This document shows positions 1 through 6,643 of a stretch of DNA of 17,521 nt, one piece after another. The stretch spans positions 1-17,521 of the forward strand of contig JANXSV010000052.1 in assembly GCA_025356505.1 (NCBI GenBank), written 5' to 3'. The stretch's first letter is position 1; each line of letters starts with the position of its first letter. Both the position numbers and the translations under genes were made by a program. The notes beneath the pieces are model-generated. The model worked only from the letters and a program-made list of their open reading frames with translations, made no database searches and was not told the origin of the DNA. This DNA comes from Methylovirgula sp. (GTDB taxonomy: Bacteria; Pseudomonadota; Alphaproteobacteria; Rhizobiales; Beijerinckiaceae).

Positions 1-1437
1 TTCTTCTTTCATGAAGTCGCGCGAGCGAAACAGAGAGCCCAAAATCGGCAGGTTCATCAGGCCCGGCTGGCCTTGGATAATCTGCGCCGATTTCTGCTGA
101 ATCAGTCCGGCAGAGATGATGGAACCGCCCGAAGGCAGTTCTACCGTCGTCTCGTTGCGGCGGGTGCGGGTTGAGGGATGGTTGGCGCAATAGAACGAGC
201 CGCCGACCAGACCTTCCACTTCGGTGACTTCGGTGCCGACATGCAGCTGGATGCGGCCCTCCGACAGCACGGTTGGCGTGAAGGTGAGCGAGACACCGTA
301 GGGCTGGTCTTTATAATGGATGTCCGAAGATTGGCTGCTGAACGGATTGAGGGCGCTAGCAGTTGTACATGTGGCCGAATCGACAGTTGGAACTGTACCG
401 CCCGCGACAAATTTGGCGCTTTCGCCGGAAATGGCAGTGACGGTGGGCTCAGCCAGCACGTGGGCGACGCCGTTGCGCTCAAAGGCCTGGATACTGGCAC
501 CGATGCTACCCTGACTGCCGATTGACGATATAATATTCTGACTCAAATTGGTCGAGGTGGATTGTAGCCCGAGCGGATTTTGCGGAAACAGACCGCCGGC
601 GGAATTTGCACCGGCTGCGCCCCATGAGCCGGATGTGCTGATGCCCAGCTGCTTGATGATGTTGCGCTTAACTTCGGCAATTGTGACCTTGAGCATCACT
701 TGATCTTTGCCACGTATGACGATGGAATTGATCAACTTGCCTTTGACGATGGCGGTATTGCTGAACGAAACTGAGTTAGAACCACCCGACGTGCCGCCGA
801 CTACCGAATATCCGACATAAGCATCGGCGATATCATAGGCCTTTTGTGCTTCAAGGGCGGAGTCCACTTCGCCAGACAAAATGATGGTATCACCAACCGT
901 GCGGATTTCGACATTGGATTTGGGCATTGCGGCCTTGAGCAAGGCGCGCAATTCGGCTGTGTCGCGACCGACGACGATTTCGATGGTGGCGATACGCTTG
1001 CCGGCTTTATCCATGGCGAACAAGGTCGTGGTGCCGTTGGCGACACCGACGAGATAGATTTTACGGGCGGAGCGCACAACGGCGTTGGCAACGTTTGGGC
1101 TGCCGATGAAGATTTCGGAGGCGTCTTGCGGCAGATCAAAAATAATCGACCGGCCCACCGCCATGGTGATGCGCTTGGTATAGACGCCACCGGCGCTGCT
1201 ATCGTCTTCCGAATTCTGGAAGCCGCTATGATCGGCGGCCTGCGCGGACATTTGACCCAGTGGAGTGCTGATGAGCGAACTTACCATGACGCTCGCGGTG
1301 ATCAGAGCCCGGAGGCTCGCCGATGCGGGCTTAATCCGCGCGCCGAAGGTCTGGGTCTGGGTCATAGCTGAAATCCCGCTTTGCGGATGGGAGGGGTGCG
1401 TGATCATTGCTGGCTCGCTCATAGGATGCTCACTCAT
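1..1437 (-). CDS. cpaC: CpaC/RcpA-type outer-membrane secretin of the Tad/Flp pilus (3' end missing)
   Basis: Secretin forming the outer-membrane channel through which the Flp pilus leaves the cell. Residues 1-479 are present; the gene runs off the left edge. A long N-terminus leads to a signal peptide (hydrophobic stretch about 43-60, likely cleavage after AQA67). An N-terminal pilus-secretin domain follows (about 88-158), then a BON-like segment (about 160-210) and the secretin core. Core motifs are HVLAEPTVTAISGE (326-339), GVSLTFTPTVLSEGRI (381-396), TRRNETTVELPSGGS (425-439) and LPILGSLFRSRDF (463-475). The start was chosen because its ATG overlaps the cpaB stop (ATGA) and has AGGTGA seven bases upstream; Met25 is an alternative nearer the signal peptide. 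The segment at 349-380 looks longer than usual for CpaC and carries Cys357; the only other cysteine seen is Cys417. Family assignment is firm. Confidence 0.95.
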   Translation of the reverse strand, partial: MSEHPMSEPAMITHPSHPQSGISAMTQTQTFGARIKPASASLRALITASVMVSSLISTPLGQMSAQAADHSGFQNSEDDSSAGGVYTKRITMAVGRSIIFDLPQDASEIFIGSPNVANAVVRSARKIYLVGVANGTTTLFAMDKAGKRIATIEIVVGRDTAELRALLKAAMPKSNVEIRTVGDTIILSGEVDSALEAQKAYDIADAYVGYSVVGGTSGGSNSVSFSNTAIVKGKLINSIVIRGKDQVMLKVTIAEVKRNIIKQLGISTSGSWGAAGANSAGGLFPQNPLGLQSTSTNLSQNIISSIGSQGSIGASIQAFERNGVAHVLAEPTVTAISGESAKFVAGGTVPTVDSATCTTASALNPFSSQSSDIHYKDQPYGVSLTFTPTVLSEGRIQLHVGTEVTEVEGLVGGSFYCANHPSTRTRRNETTVELPSGGSIISAGLIQQKSAQIIQGQPGLMNLPILGSLFRSRDFMKEE

Positions 1438-2273
1438 TTTTTGCTCACCTGTGCGGTGTAGCCGAAGCGAACAACGGTCAGCGGGCCATCATCATCTGCG
1501 GTTTTAGGCGTTGCTGTGTTTTCGGCGGTGCCGCCATCCAACATGCTGCGAAGCGCGAGAGAGAGCCGGGCATTGATCGAGGTGCGCTGCGCCAGGATGA
1601 CCTGCTCGGTCTGGTTTGCGTCAAGTTCAAGCGTGGCTGTGGTTGTGCCCACCGCAACGGGCTGGCCGTTTTTTTCTTGCACATTCTGCCCGATGGCCAG
1701 GACGCGCACATTGCGCAGGATGGTTTCTGTTCCGGCCGAGTCGACACCGCTGGATTTGGTGGCATCGGCATCTTTATAGGTGCGGATGATGTCGACACGG
1801 TCATTCGGCAGGATGAAACCGCCGGCGGTAGTTGAGCCGGCCGTATCAATATCGATGGCAACGGCGCGGTGGCCGGCAGGCAGGATCGCGGACAGGAAGC
1901 CGGAGCTTGTGCCCTTCACCAATTTATCTGAGCGAACCGGCTCGCCCGACAAAAAGGCGGAACGGGCGATCGAGCCGACAATATCATCAACCTGCTTTTT
2001 GGAGGTGGCAGCAACCTGTTTGATCATGCCAGGCGAGACAGCAGCGGCGGGCCAGTCCTGCCAATCAATATCCGCCTGCCCAACCAGTGTACCCATGGGC
2101 AGATCACGCTTGGTGATGAGAATTTTTTCGACCGGCATGGTCGGAGCCGCCTGCTGAATGATCGGAGCAACTGCCATCGGCTGAGGCGCAGGCCCGCCTG
2201 ATAACATGAATGCGCCGCCACCAGCGGCTATGGCAATAGCAAGAACGGCAATTCGGGCGGGTTTCAAAGCCAT
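1434..2273 (-). CDS. cpaB: CpaB/RcpC Flp pilus assembly protein
   Basis: Periplasmic, membrane-anchored accessory protein of the Tad/Flp pilus machine, thought to work with the CpaC secretin. The 279-residue protein, a normal length for the family, has an N-terminal hydrophobic anchor (about 8-24) and a Pro/Ala-rich linker. A SAF-like region follows (about 47-120, with VEKILITKRDLPMGTLV and FLSGEPVRSDKLVKG). Next is the RcpC domain, with LPAGHRAVAIDID (131-143) and the hallmark GGFILPNDRVDII (151-163). The ATG at 2273 has AGG with a 7-nt spacer upstream. It is the first gene of the visible operon: its TGA overlaps the cpaC ATG by four bases, implying translational coupling. A CtrA-like box and a palindrome lie 40-76 nt upstream. 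No Flp pilin or CpaA prepilin peptidase gene precedes it here. Confidence 0.96.
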   Translation of the reverse strand: MALKPARIAVLAIAIAAGGGAFMLSGGPAPQPMAVAPIIQQAAPTMPVEKILITKRDLPMGTLVGQADIDWQDWPAAAVSPGMIKQVAATSKKQVDDIVGSIARSAFLSGEPVRSDKLVKGTSSGFLSAILPAGHRAVAIDIDTAGSTTAGGFILPNDRVDIIRTYKDADATKSSGVDSAGTETILRNVRVLAIGQNVQEKNGQPVAVGTTTATLELDANQTEQVILAQRTSINARLSLALRSMLDGGTAENTATPKTADDDGPLTVVRFGYTAQVSKK

Positions 2274-2312
2274 GAGACAACCTGTGTGCGACGCAGCGCA
2301 AAGTGAACGTAA

Positions 2313-2325
2313 CGCTAACTTAGCG
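2313..2325. promoter_or_regulatory. 13-bp perfect palindrome in the cpaB leader
   Basis: CGCTAA and TTAGCG flank a single C, forming a perfect inverted repeat. It lies between the CtrA-like box and the cpaB start, ending 40 nt before the ATG. The single-base centre cannot form a hairpin loop, so a dimeric repressor operator is likelier than a terminator. Arms of six bases can arise by chance a few times in a window this size, so function is inferred from position only. Confidence 0.35.
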
Positions 2326-2334
2326 AGGCAATCG

Positions 2335-2349
2335 TCAAATTATGGTTAA
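2335..2349 (-). promoter_or_regulatory. CtrA-like box upstream of cpaB
   Basis: Read on the minus strand the site is TTAACCATAATTTGA, i.e. TTAA-N7-TTGA. It has one mismatch to the CtrA consensus TTAA-N7-TTAA and contains the TTAACCAT half-site described for CtrA in alphaproteobacteria. It sits 62 nt upstream of the cpaB ATG. In Caulobacter, Flp pilus expression is under CtrA control, which makes regulation here plausible. Binding is inferred, not shown. Confidence 0.5.
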
Positions 2350-3024
2350 GGAGAAGTATCTAAATCAGGCGAGGACACATTTTTTGCCGCAGTTTGATAC
2401 AGAGGTGATATTTTACCAGTGTTTTGGAAGCACCAGAATCGGCTGGCCACAGCATTTCCGCTTGTCCCGCGGGCGATTATTTGATTTTTGAGAGTCAAGC
2501 GGTTTTATCGAGCCAGCAAGAGCGCAGGTTGCCGCCAACCGCTTTGGTTGCTCATATATTTATGTTATTTTTCAATATGTTACGGGCTAAGCGTTTAAAG
2601 TACCATGCTGCGGCCTTGAACAGGTATGGAACGATGTTGATTGATTTGAAATTTAAAAAACCAAAAACGGTTTGCCTCTGCACCTATGCTCAACAGGACA
2701 AAAGGCACACTTATCAAGCGGTTATGAACGGTGTTGTAAAAATGTCTTAAACAGATAGTTCGCTTCTGCATCGCGTATAAAGTCATGCAAAAAATTTAAC
2801 GTTGCACCGCCTCGGAGCGATGTGTCACTGTTTTTTTGTCGGGGGGTTCCGGGACATAAGTTTAGAATTATTCGTCAGCGAATAGCACAAGTTTTCCGGT
2901 TCTAAGACCAGCATATTGATTTGAAGTGTTCTTGCGTTCGTAACAAATTCGTTTGTTTGGACACCGGACTTTTTTGCATATTTTATAGATAGACGGCGTT
3001 TAAGAAGAAAAGAAAACCACAAAA

Positions 3025-4512
3025 ATGTCCCATCCAGTACAACGACCCTTAGAAATTCCGTGTGACGTCACAGATAAGGTTGCCAGAACATCCGATATGC
3101 GAGCGGCCTGGGTGAGCACATGTAAACGCCTTCGCTCTGAACTGGGCGAGGATATTTTTACAAGCTGGTTTGGCAGGATGGAGCTTGAATCCGTTAAGGA
3201 TCGCAAGGCCTATATTACCGTACCGACGCGGTTTCTGAAAAACTGGATCTCTTCCCATTATCTCGACCGTGTTACGCTTGCGCTTTGCGCCGAATATGGC
3301 GAAATTGCTGAAATATCGCTGAGCATCCGCCAAGGTCCGGTTCCCTATCAACGGCCGGAAGCTGTGACGGACGTGGTAGCGTTGAAGCCACAACTGCGAT
3401 CAAAATCCGACCATGCTCCGGGCAGCGCTTTGGCGGCGCGAAGCCTTGTGGCGGCTGAGCCTGACGCCTTCGATGGCTCGCCGCTCGACCGGCGTTTGAA
3501 TTTTGAGGCCTTTCTGGTGGGCAAATCGAACCAACTGGCGTTTGCCGCCGCCCAGCGCGTGGCTCAAGCTGAAGAAGGCGCGGCGCTGCTTTACAATCCG
3601 CTGTATTTTCACGCGGCGGTTGGTCTTGGCAAAACACATCTTATTCAGGCCATTGCGCATGAGGCCAAGCAGCGCTCCAAGCGCGTGATTTATCTCACCG
3701 CCGAAAAATTCATGTATGGCTTTGTCTCCGCTTTGAAGGCGCAGACAACAATCGCCTTCAAAGAAAAACTCAGGGCAATTGATCTGCTCATCATTGACGA
3801 TGTTCAGTTTTTGCAAGGTAAGTCCATTCAGGTGGAATTTTGCCACGCGCTCAACGCTTTGATCGACGCCGGTAAGCAAGTGGTCATTGCGGCTGATCGG
3901 CCGCCAAGCGACCTTGAAACCCTCGAAGAGCGCGTCCGTTCGCGGCTGGCGGGCGGGCTGTGCGTCGAAATGAGTGCGCTCGATGAAATGTTGCGGCTCA
4001 ACATTCTAGAGTCCCGGGTGACAGCGGCGCGGCAGCTTCAACCCGGCTTTGATGTGCCTGCGGCGGTGATGCGCTATGTCGCGCATATTATTACCGCAAA
4101 CGGGCGCGACCTCGATGGTGCGGTCAACCGGCTGTTGGCGCATCAGACGCTTTCGGGGATGCCGCTGAGCGTCGAAACCGCCGAAATCGCTATCAGAGAC
4201 CTTGTGCGCGTGCGCGAGCCAAAGCGCGTGAAGATCGAAGATATTCAGAAGCTGGTGGCCACACATTATCAGGTGAGCCGCGCAGATATATTGTCATCAC
4301 GCCGCACGGCCAATGTTGTAAGGCCAAGGCAAATCGCAATGTTTTTGGCAAAGACGCTCACTCTGCGCAGCTTGCCGGAAATTGGCCGCCGTTTTGGCGG
4401 ACGCGACCACACAACAGTGCTTCATGCCGTGCGCAAAATTGATGGCATGACAGCCTTGGATACAGCGCTGGCCGAGGAGCTTGAACTGTTGAAGCGGATG
4501 TTGCTCGAATAG
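3025..4512 (+). CDS. dnaA: Chromosomal replication initiator protein DnaA
   Basis: AAA+ ATPase that binds DnaA boxes and opens the replication origin. All domains are present over 495 residues. Domain I is at about 27-105 ([20 protein letters not shown]), followed by a variable linker to about 155. The AAA+ core starts with [16 protein letters not shown] and contains Walker [10 protein letters not shown] (197-205), Walker B LLIIDD (254-259), sensor I around ADRPP (290-294), the arginine-finger stretch ERVRSR (302-307) and sensor [14 protein letters not shown] (359-370). The DNA-binding domain carries [13 protein letters not shown] (431-443) and the DnaA signature [16 protein letters not shown] (457-472). 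The first P-loop glycine is replaced by alanine, which I recall as common in related alphaproteobacteria. A purine-rich AAGAAGAAAAG tract precedes the ATG. hrcA follows after 52 nt on the same strand. Confidence 0.98.
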   Translation: MSHPVQRPLEIPCDVTDKVARTSDMRAAWVSTCKRLRSELGEDIFTSWFGRMELESVKDRKAYITVPTRFLKNWISSHYLDRVTLALCAEYGEIAEISLSIRQGPVPYQRPEAVTDVVALKPQLRSKSDHAPGSALAARSLVAAEPDAFDGSPLDRRLNFEAFLVGKSNQLAFAAAQRVAQAEEGAALLYNPLYFHAAVGLGKTHLIQAIAHEAKQRSKRVIYLTAEKFMYGFVSALKAQTTIAFKEKLRAIDLLIIDDVQFLQGKSIQVEFCHALNALIDAGKQVVIAADRPPSDLETLEERVRSRLAGGLCVEMSALDEMLRLNILESRVTAARQLQPGFDVPAAVMRYVAHIITANGRDLDGAVNRLLAHQTLSGMPLSVETAEIAIRDLVRVREPKRVKIEDIQKLVATHYQVSRADILSSRRTANVVRPRQIAMFLAKTLTLRSLPEIGRRFGGRDHTTVLHAVRKIDGMTALDTALAEELELLKRMLLE

Positions 4513-4564
4513 TTGCGGCGAATTTGGCCTTGCATGGCAGCATCGACGCCGCCATGTTTAGGCA

Positions 4565-5668
4565 ATGATGGATTTTTCCAAACTCACGCAATCAGCGGGC
4601 AGCCTGAGCCCGCTCGCCAAGCTTGACGCGAGATCGCGCGAGATATTCCGGCACATTGTCGACAGCTTCATTGCCAGCGGTGAACCGGTTGGATCGCGGT
4701 TTTTGTCCAAGCTGCTGCCGATGTCCTTATCGCCAGCCTCTGTGCGCAATATCATGCAGGACCTGGAAGAAATGGGGCTGATCTATGCCCCGCACACCAG
4801 CGCAGGCAGACTGCCGACAGACCTCGGTTTACGATTTTTTGTCGATGCTTTGTTGGAGTTCAACGATCTTTCCGGTGAAGAGCGCGGTCGTATCGACGCC
4901 AAGGTGAAAGCTTCCGCCGATCATAGCTTGAATGGCGCACTGATCGAGGCCTCGTCGCTGCTTTCCGGCCTGTCTCGCGGAGCCGGGCTTGTCGTCACCA
5001 CAAAAGACAATGCCCGCCTCAAACAAATAGAATTCGTGCGCGTCGATCCGGAGCGCGCCCTTGCCATTCTGGTGGGTGAAGATGGCTCGGTTGAAAACCG
5101 TATTTTACAGGTGCCGATGGGATTGCCGTCTTCGGCGCTGACCGAGGCGGCAAACTATCTCAACGCCCGCATTCGCGGGAGGACGCTGGGCGAGGCGCGT
5201 CAAGAACTGGAAAAGGCCCGCATATCCAGCAAACAGGAGCTTGATAGCTTGACCGCGCGGCTGGTTGAGGCCGGCCTCGCCAGCTGGTCGGGGGCGCAGG
5301 CTGATCATCAGCAGTTGATCGTGCGCGGGCAGGCCAATCTGCTCGAAGACCTTACCGCCCTGCAGGATCTGGAACGGATCCGGCTGCTGTTTGGCGATCT
5401 TGAAAGCAAGAAGGATGTGATCGATCTATTGAGCCGCGCCGAAACCGGCGAAGGCGTGCGCATCTTTATTGGCGCTGAAAATCAGATGTTCTCACTCTCC
5501 GGCTCGTCTTTGATTGCGGCACCGTTTCGCGACTCAAAGCAGAACATTGTTGGCGTTCTGGGCATAATAGGCCCGACGAGGCTCAACTATGCCCGCATTG
5601 TGCCCATCGTCGATTATACAGCCAAGGCGCTGACCAAGCTGGTGGGTGGGCGGGACACCAAGAGTTAA
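4565..5668 (+). CDS. hrcA: Heat-inducible transcription repressor HrcA
   Basis: Repressor of heat-shock chaperone operons (groESL, dnaK) that binds CIRCE elements and is itself activated by GroEL. At 367 residues it is slightly above typical length. The N-terminal winged helix spans about 20-95, with the characteristic [18 protein letters not shown] (56-73), [18 protein letters not shown] (77-94) and [12 protein letters not shown] (40-51). The central and C-terminal dimerisation regions end in the typical [25 protein letters not shown]. Two ATG codons are adjacent (4565 and 4568); the AGG at 4560-4562 is better spaced for the second. It lies 52 nt after dnaA, with no obvious promoter between, so co-transcription is likely. 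grpE, its frequent neighbour in alphaproteobacteria, is absent. No TTAGCACTC-N9-GAGTGCTAA element was found in the window. Confidence 0.97.
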   Translation: MMDFSKLTQSAGSLSPLAKLDARSREIFRHIVDSFIASGEPVGSRFLSKLLPMSLSPASVRNIMQDLEEMGLIYAPHTSAGRLPTDLGLRFFVDALLEFNDLSGEERGRIDAKVKASADHSLNGALIEASSLLSGLSRGAGLVVTTKDNARLKQIEFVRVDPERALAILVGEDGSVENRILQVPMGLPSSALTEAANYLNARIRGRTLGEARQELEKARISSKQELDSLTARLVEAGLASWSGAQADHQQLIVRGQANLLEDLTALQDLERIRLLFGDLESKKDVIDLLSRAETGEGVRIFIGAENQMFSLSGSSLIAAPFRDSKQNIVGVLGIIGPTRLNYARIVPIVDYTAKALTKLVGGRDTKS

Positions 5669-5678
5669 CGCTGCGTTA
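5666..5678. promoter_or_regulatory. Perfect palindrome overlapping the hrcA stop codon
   Basis: TAACGC and GCGTTA flank a central T; the first three bases are the hrcA TAA stop. There is no following T-run, so it is not a classical terminator. Its CGC-N-GCG core resembles the palindrome at 5752-5766, suggesting but not proving a shared binding protein. Confidence 0.3.
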
Positions 5679-5751
5679 CCTGCATGTGTTAAATCTTGTT
5701 TAGTCTCTGATATTGCTACGTAAAATCACAGACTATCGCCAATTTTAGTGA

Positions 5752-5766
5752 AATTCGCAGCGAATT
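5752..5766. promoter_or_regulatory. 15-bp perfect palindrome upstream of small membrane protein gene
   Basis: AATTCGC and GCGAATT flank a central A, a perfect 7-1-7 inverted repeat ending 28 nt before the ATG at 5795. The one-base centre rules out a normal hairpin, so a protein operator is the likeliest role. By chance alone about one such 7-bp-arm palindrome would be expected in a window of this size, so evidence is modest. Confidence 0.35.
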
Positions 5767-5794
5767 GGTGAGATTTCTGCGGCATGCTTGCATC

Positions 5795-6058
5795 ATGAAA
5801 CCGCCAGTCAACAAAATCTCGATATCCACTTCGAAAAAAACCAGCGATCGCACTGGTCTCTCATTAGCGCTCGCGCTGATGTGCGTTGCAGTGTCGGGAG
5901 CGATTTTGTGGGCTCATCAATACCGGCCGCAATTGCTGCTGATGAGTTCGACGGACGTTCATCTCGCGTTGCTGTTTTTGGGCGGCAGCGTGCTTTATGT
6001 CGTGTGGTGGCTTTTGGCCTCCAATGCCCCGGCAGGAAAACAGCGCTCGTCGCTTTGA
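5795..6058 (+). CDS. Small hypothetical membrane protein with two transmembrane segments
   Basis: I do not recognise this 87-residue protein. It has a short basic, Ser/Thr/Lys-rich N-terminus (KISISTSKKTSDRTG) and a first hydrophobic helix (about 23-41, LALALMCVAVSGAILWA). A loop of about 15 residues leads to a second hydrophobic helix (about 56-75, LALLFLGGSVLYVVWWLLA) and a short polar tail. The positively charged N-terminus and charged tail suggest both ends lie in the cytoplasm. The ATG at 5795 was preferred over the in-frame TTG/GTG at 5765/5768, which would run through the palindrome; no clear ribosome-binding site supports either. The gene lies between hrcA and the fucU operon, each separated by over 120 nt, so it is probably transcribed alone. 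It could be a false call, but its hydrophobic pattern is coherent. Confidence 0.6.
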   Translation: MKPPVNKISISTSKKTSDRTGLSLALALMCVAVSGAILWAHQYRPQLLLMSSTDVHLALLFLGGSVLYVVWWLLASNAPAGKQRSSL

Positions 6059-6070
6059 AGCTTCCGATCA

Positions 6071-6091
6071 GCGATCCACTCTGGGGATCGC
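6071..6091. other. Stem-loop downstream of small membrane protein gene
   Basis: GCGATCC pairs with GGATCGC around a seven-base loop (ACTCTGG), 13 nt after the stop codon of the preceding gene. It is followed by CCCGG and then an A-rich stretch rather than a T-run. It therefore may stabilise the 3' end or aid Rho-dependent termination, but it does not meet the intrinsic-terminator pattern on the plus strand. Confidence 0.35.
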
Positions 6092-6119
6092 CCCGGCGCA
6101 AAATAATAAATAAATCCGA

Positions 6120-6149
6120 TTGACCAATCCGGCTACAGCCCTCTAGACT
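6120..6149 (+). promoter_or_regulatory. Candidate sigma-70-type promoter of the fucU operon
   Basis: TTGACC (6120-6125) and TAGACT (6144-6149) are separated by 18 nt and lie about 56 nt upstream of the fucU ATG. The -35 matches consensus at five of six positions and the -10 at four of six. The position fits transcription of the three coupled genes that follow. No operator was recognised next to it. Confidence 0.45.
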
Positions 6150-6205
6150 TCCTCTGGCATGTTAGACCGTGGCACTGCCCGCGCTTCAGTTAAAGGATTG
6201 CCAAG

Positions 6206-6643
6206 ATGTTGAAGCGCCTGAGTCCATTGTTGACCCCTGACCTGCTCTATGTTTTGCGGGCTATGGGCCATGGCGATGAGATCGCCATTGTCGATGCCAA
6301 TTATCCTGCCGACAGCGCCGGTCCGCAGGTGGTGCGCCTTGACGGCGTAGCCGCCACCGATATCGTCGATGCTGTGCTTTCGGTGATGCCATTGGACGAT
6401 TTTGTGCCAGAAGCGGCATGGCACATGCAGCCTGCGGAGGGCGCGAGCCCTGATCAGCCGATTTTTGATGACTATCGCAAGCTTGTTGAAAAGCACGAAG
6501 GCGGCAAGATCAAGCTGTCCTCCATCGAACGCTTCGCCTTTTATGAACGCGCAAACCGGGCTTATGTCATGGTGGCCTCGGGCGAGCGTCGACTTTATGG
6601 CAATATCATCTTGAAAAAGGGTGTGATACGTCCTGACGAATGA
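6206..6643 (+). CDS. fucU: FucU/RbsD-family sugar mutarotase
   Basis: Cytoplasmic enzyme family that interconverts sugar anomers (L-fucose mutarotase, D-ribose pyranase). The 145-residue length is normal. Signature elements are the N-terminal LKRLSPLLTPDLLYVLRAMG, GHGDEIAIVDANYP (21-34) with the family's active-site His22, VVRLDGV (42-48), ERFAFYERA (108-116) and the C-terminal LYGNIILKKGVI (130-141). It fits FucU better than RbsD by these motifs, but the true sugar cannot be read from sequence. AAAGGA lies eight bases before the ATG. Its TGA overlaps the ATG of the acyl-CoA dehydrogenase (ATGA), so the two are translationally coupled. That is an unexpected partner, because no fucose or ribose catabolic gene is nearby. 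Confidence 0.9.
   Translation: MLKRLSPLLTPDLLYVLRAMGHGDEIAIVDANYPADSAGPQVVRLDGVAATDIVDAVLSVMPLDDFVPEAAWHMQPAEGASPDQPIFDDYRKLVEKHEGGKIKLSSIERFAFYERANRAYVMVASGERRLYGNIILKKGVIRPDE

Larger units (their letters stand above)
2274..3024. other. 751-bp AT-rich intergenic region between divergent cpaB and dnaA
   Basis: This is the only long non-coding stretch in the window. It is clearly more AT-rich than the flanking genes, especially from about 2560 to 2800 and from 2840 to 3010. Besides the two cpaB sites it holds two GANTC (CcrM-type) sites at 2436 and 2492, about the number expected by chance. It also has a repeated TCAAGCGGTT (2495-2504 and 2714-2723) and alternating GGTTG/CAACC arms near 2527-2550 that could form competing small hairpins. 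No match to the TTATCCACA DnaA box beyond short partial ones was found, so an origin is not supported. Short open frames here use weak starts and resemble nothing recognisable. A weak dnaA promoter (TTGTTT at 2953 and CATATT at 2977, 18-nt spacer) is possible. Confidence 0.6.

Noticed and set aside
2424..2750. 108-codon open frame on the plus strand in the spacer
   Set aside because: It begins with TTG, has no ribosome-binding site, resembles no family and lies in AT-rich non-coding sequence with overlapping short frames on the other strand.
2274..3024. Possible oriC upstream of dnaA
   Set aside because: The region is AT-rich, but only partial matches such as TTATCAAGC and TTATCGAGC were found and no cluster of TTATCCACA boxes. 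In many alphaproteobacteria the origin is not next to dnaA.
5689..5703. Second CtrA-like site (TTAA-N7-TTAG) after hrcA
   Set aside because: It has one mismatch and lacks the TTAACCAT half-site; a number of such matches are expected by chance in this window and no known CtrA target follows.
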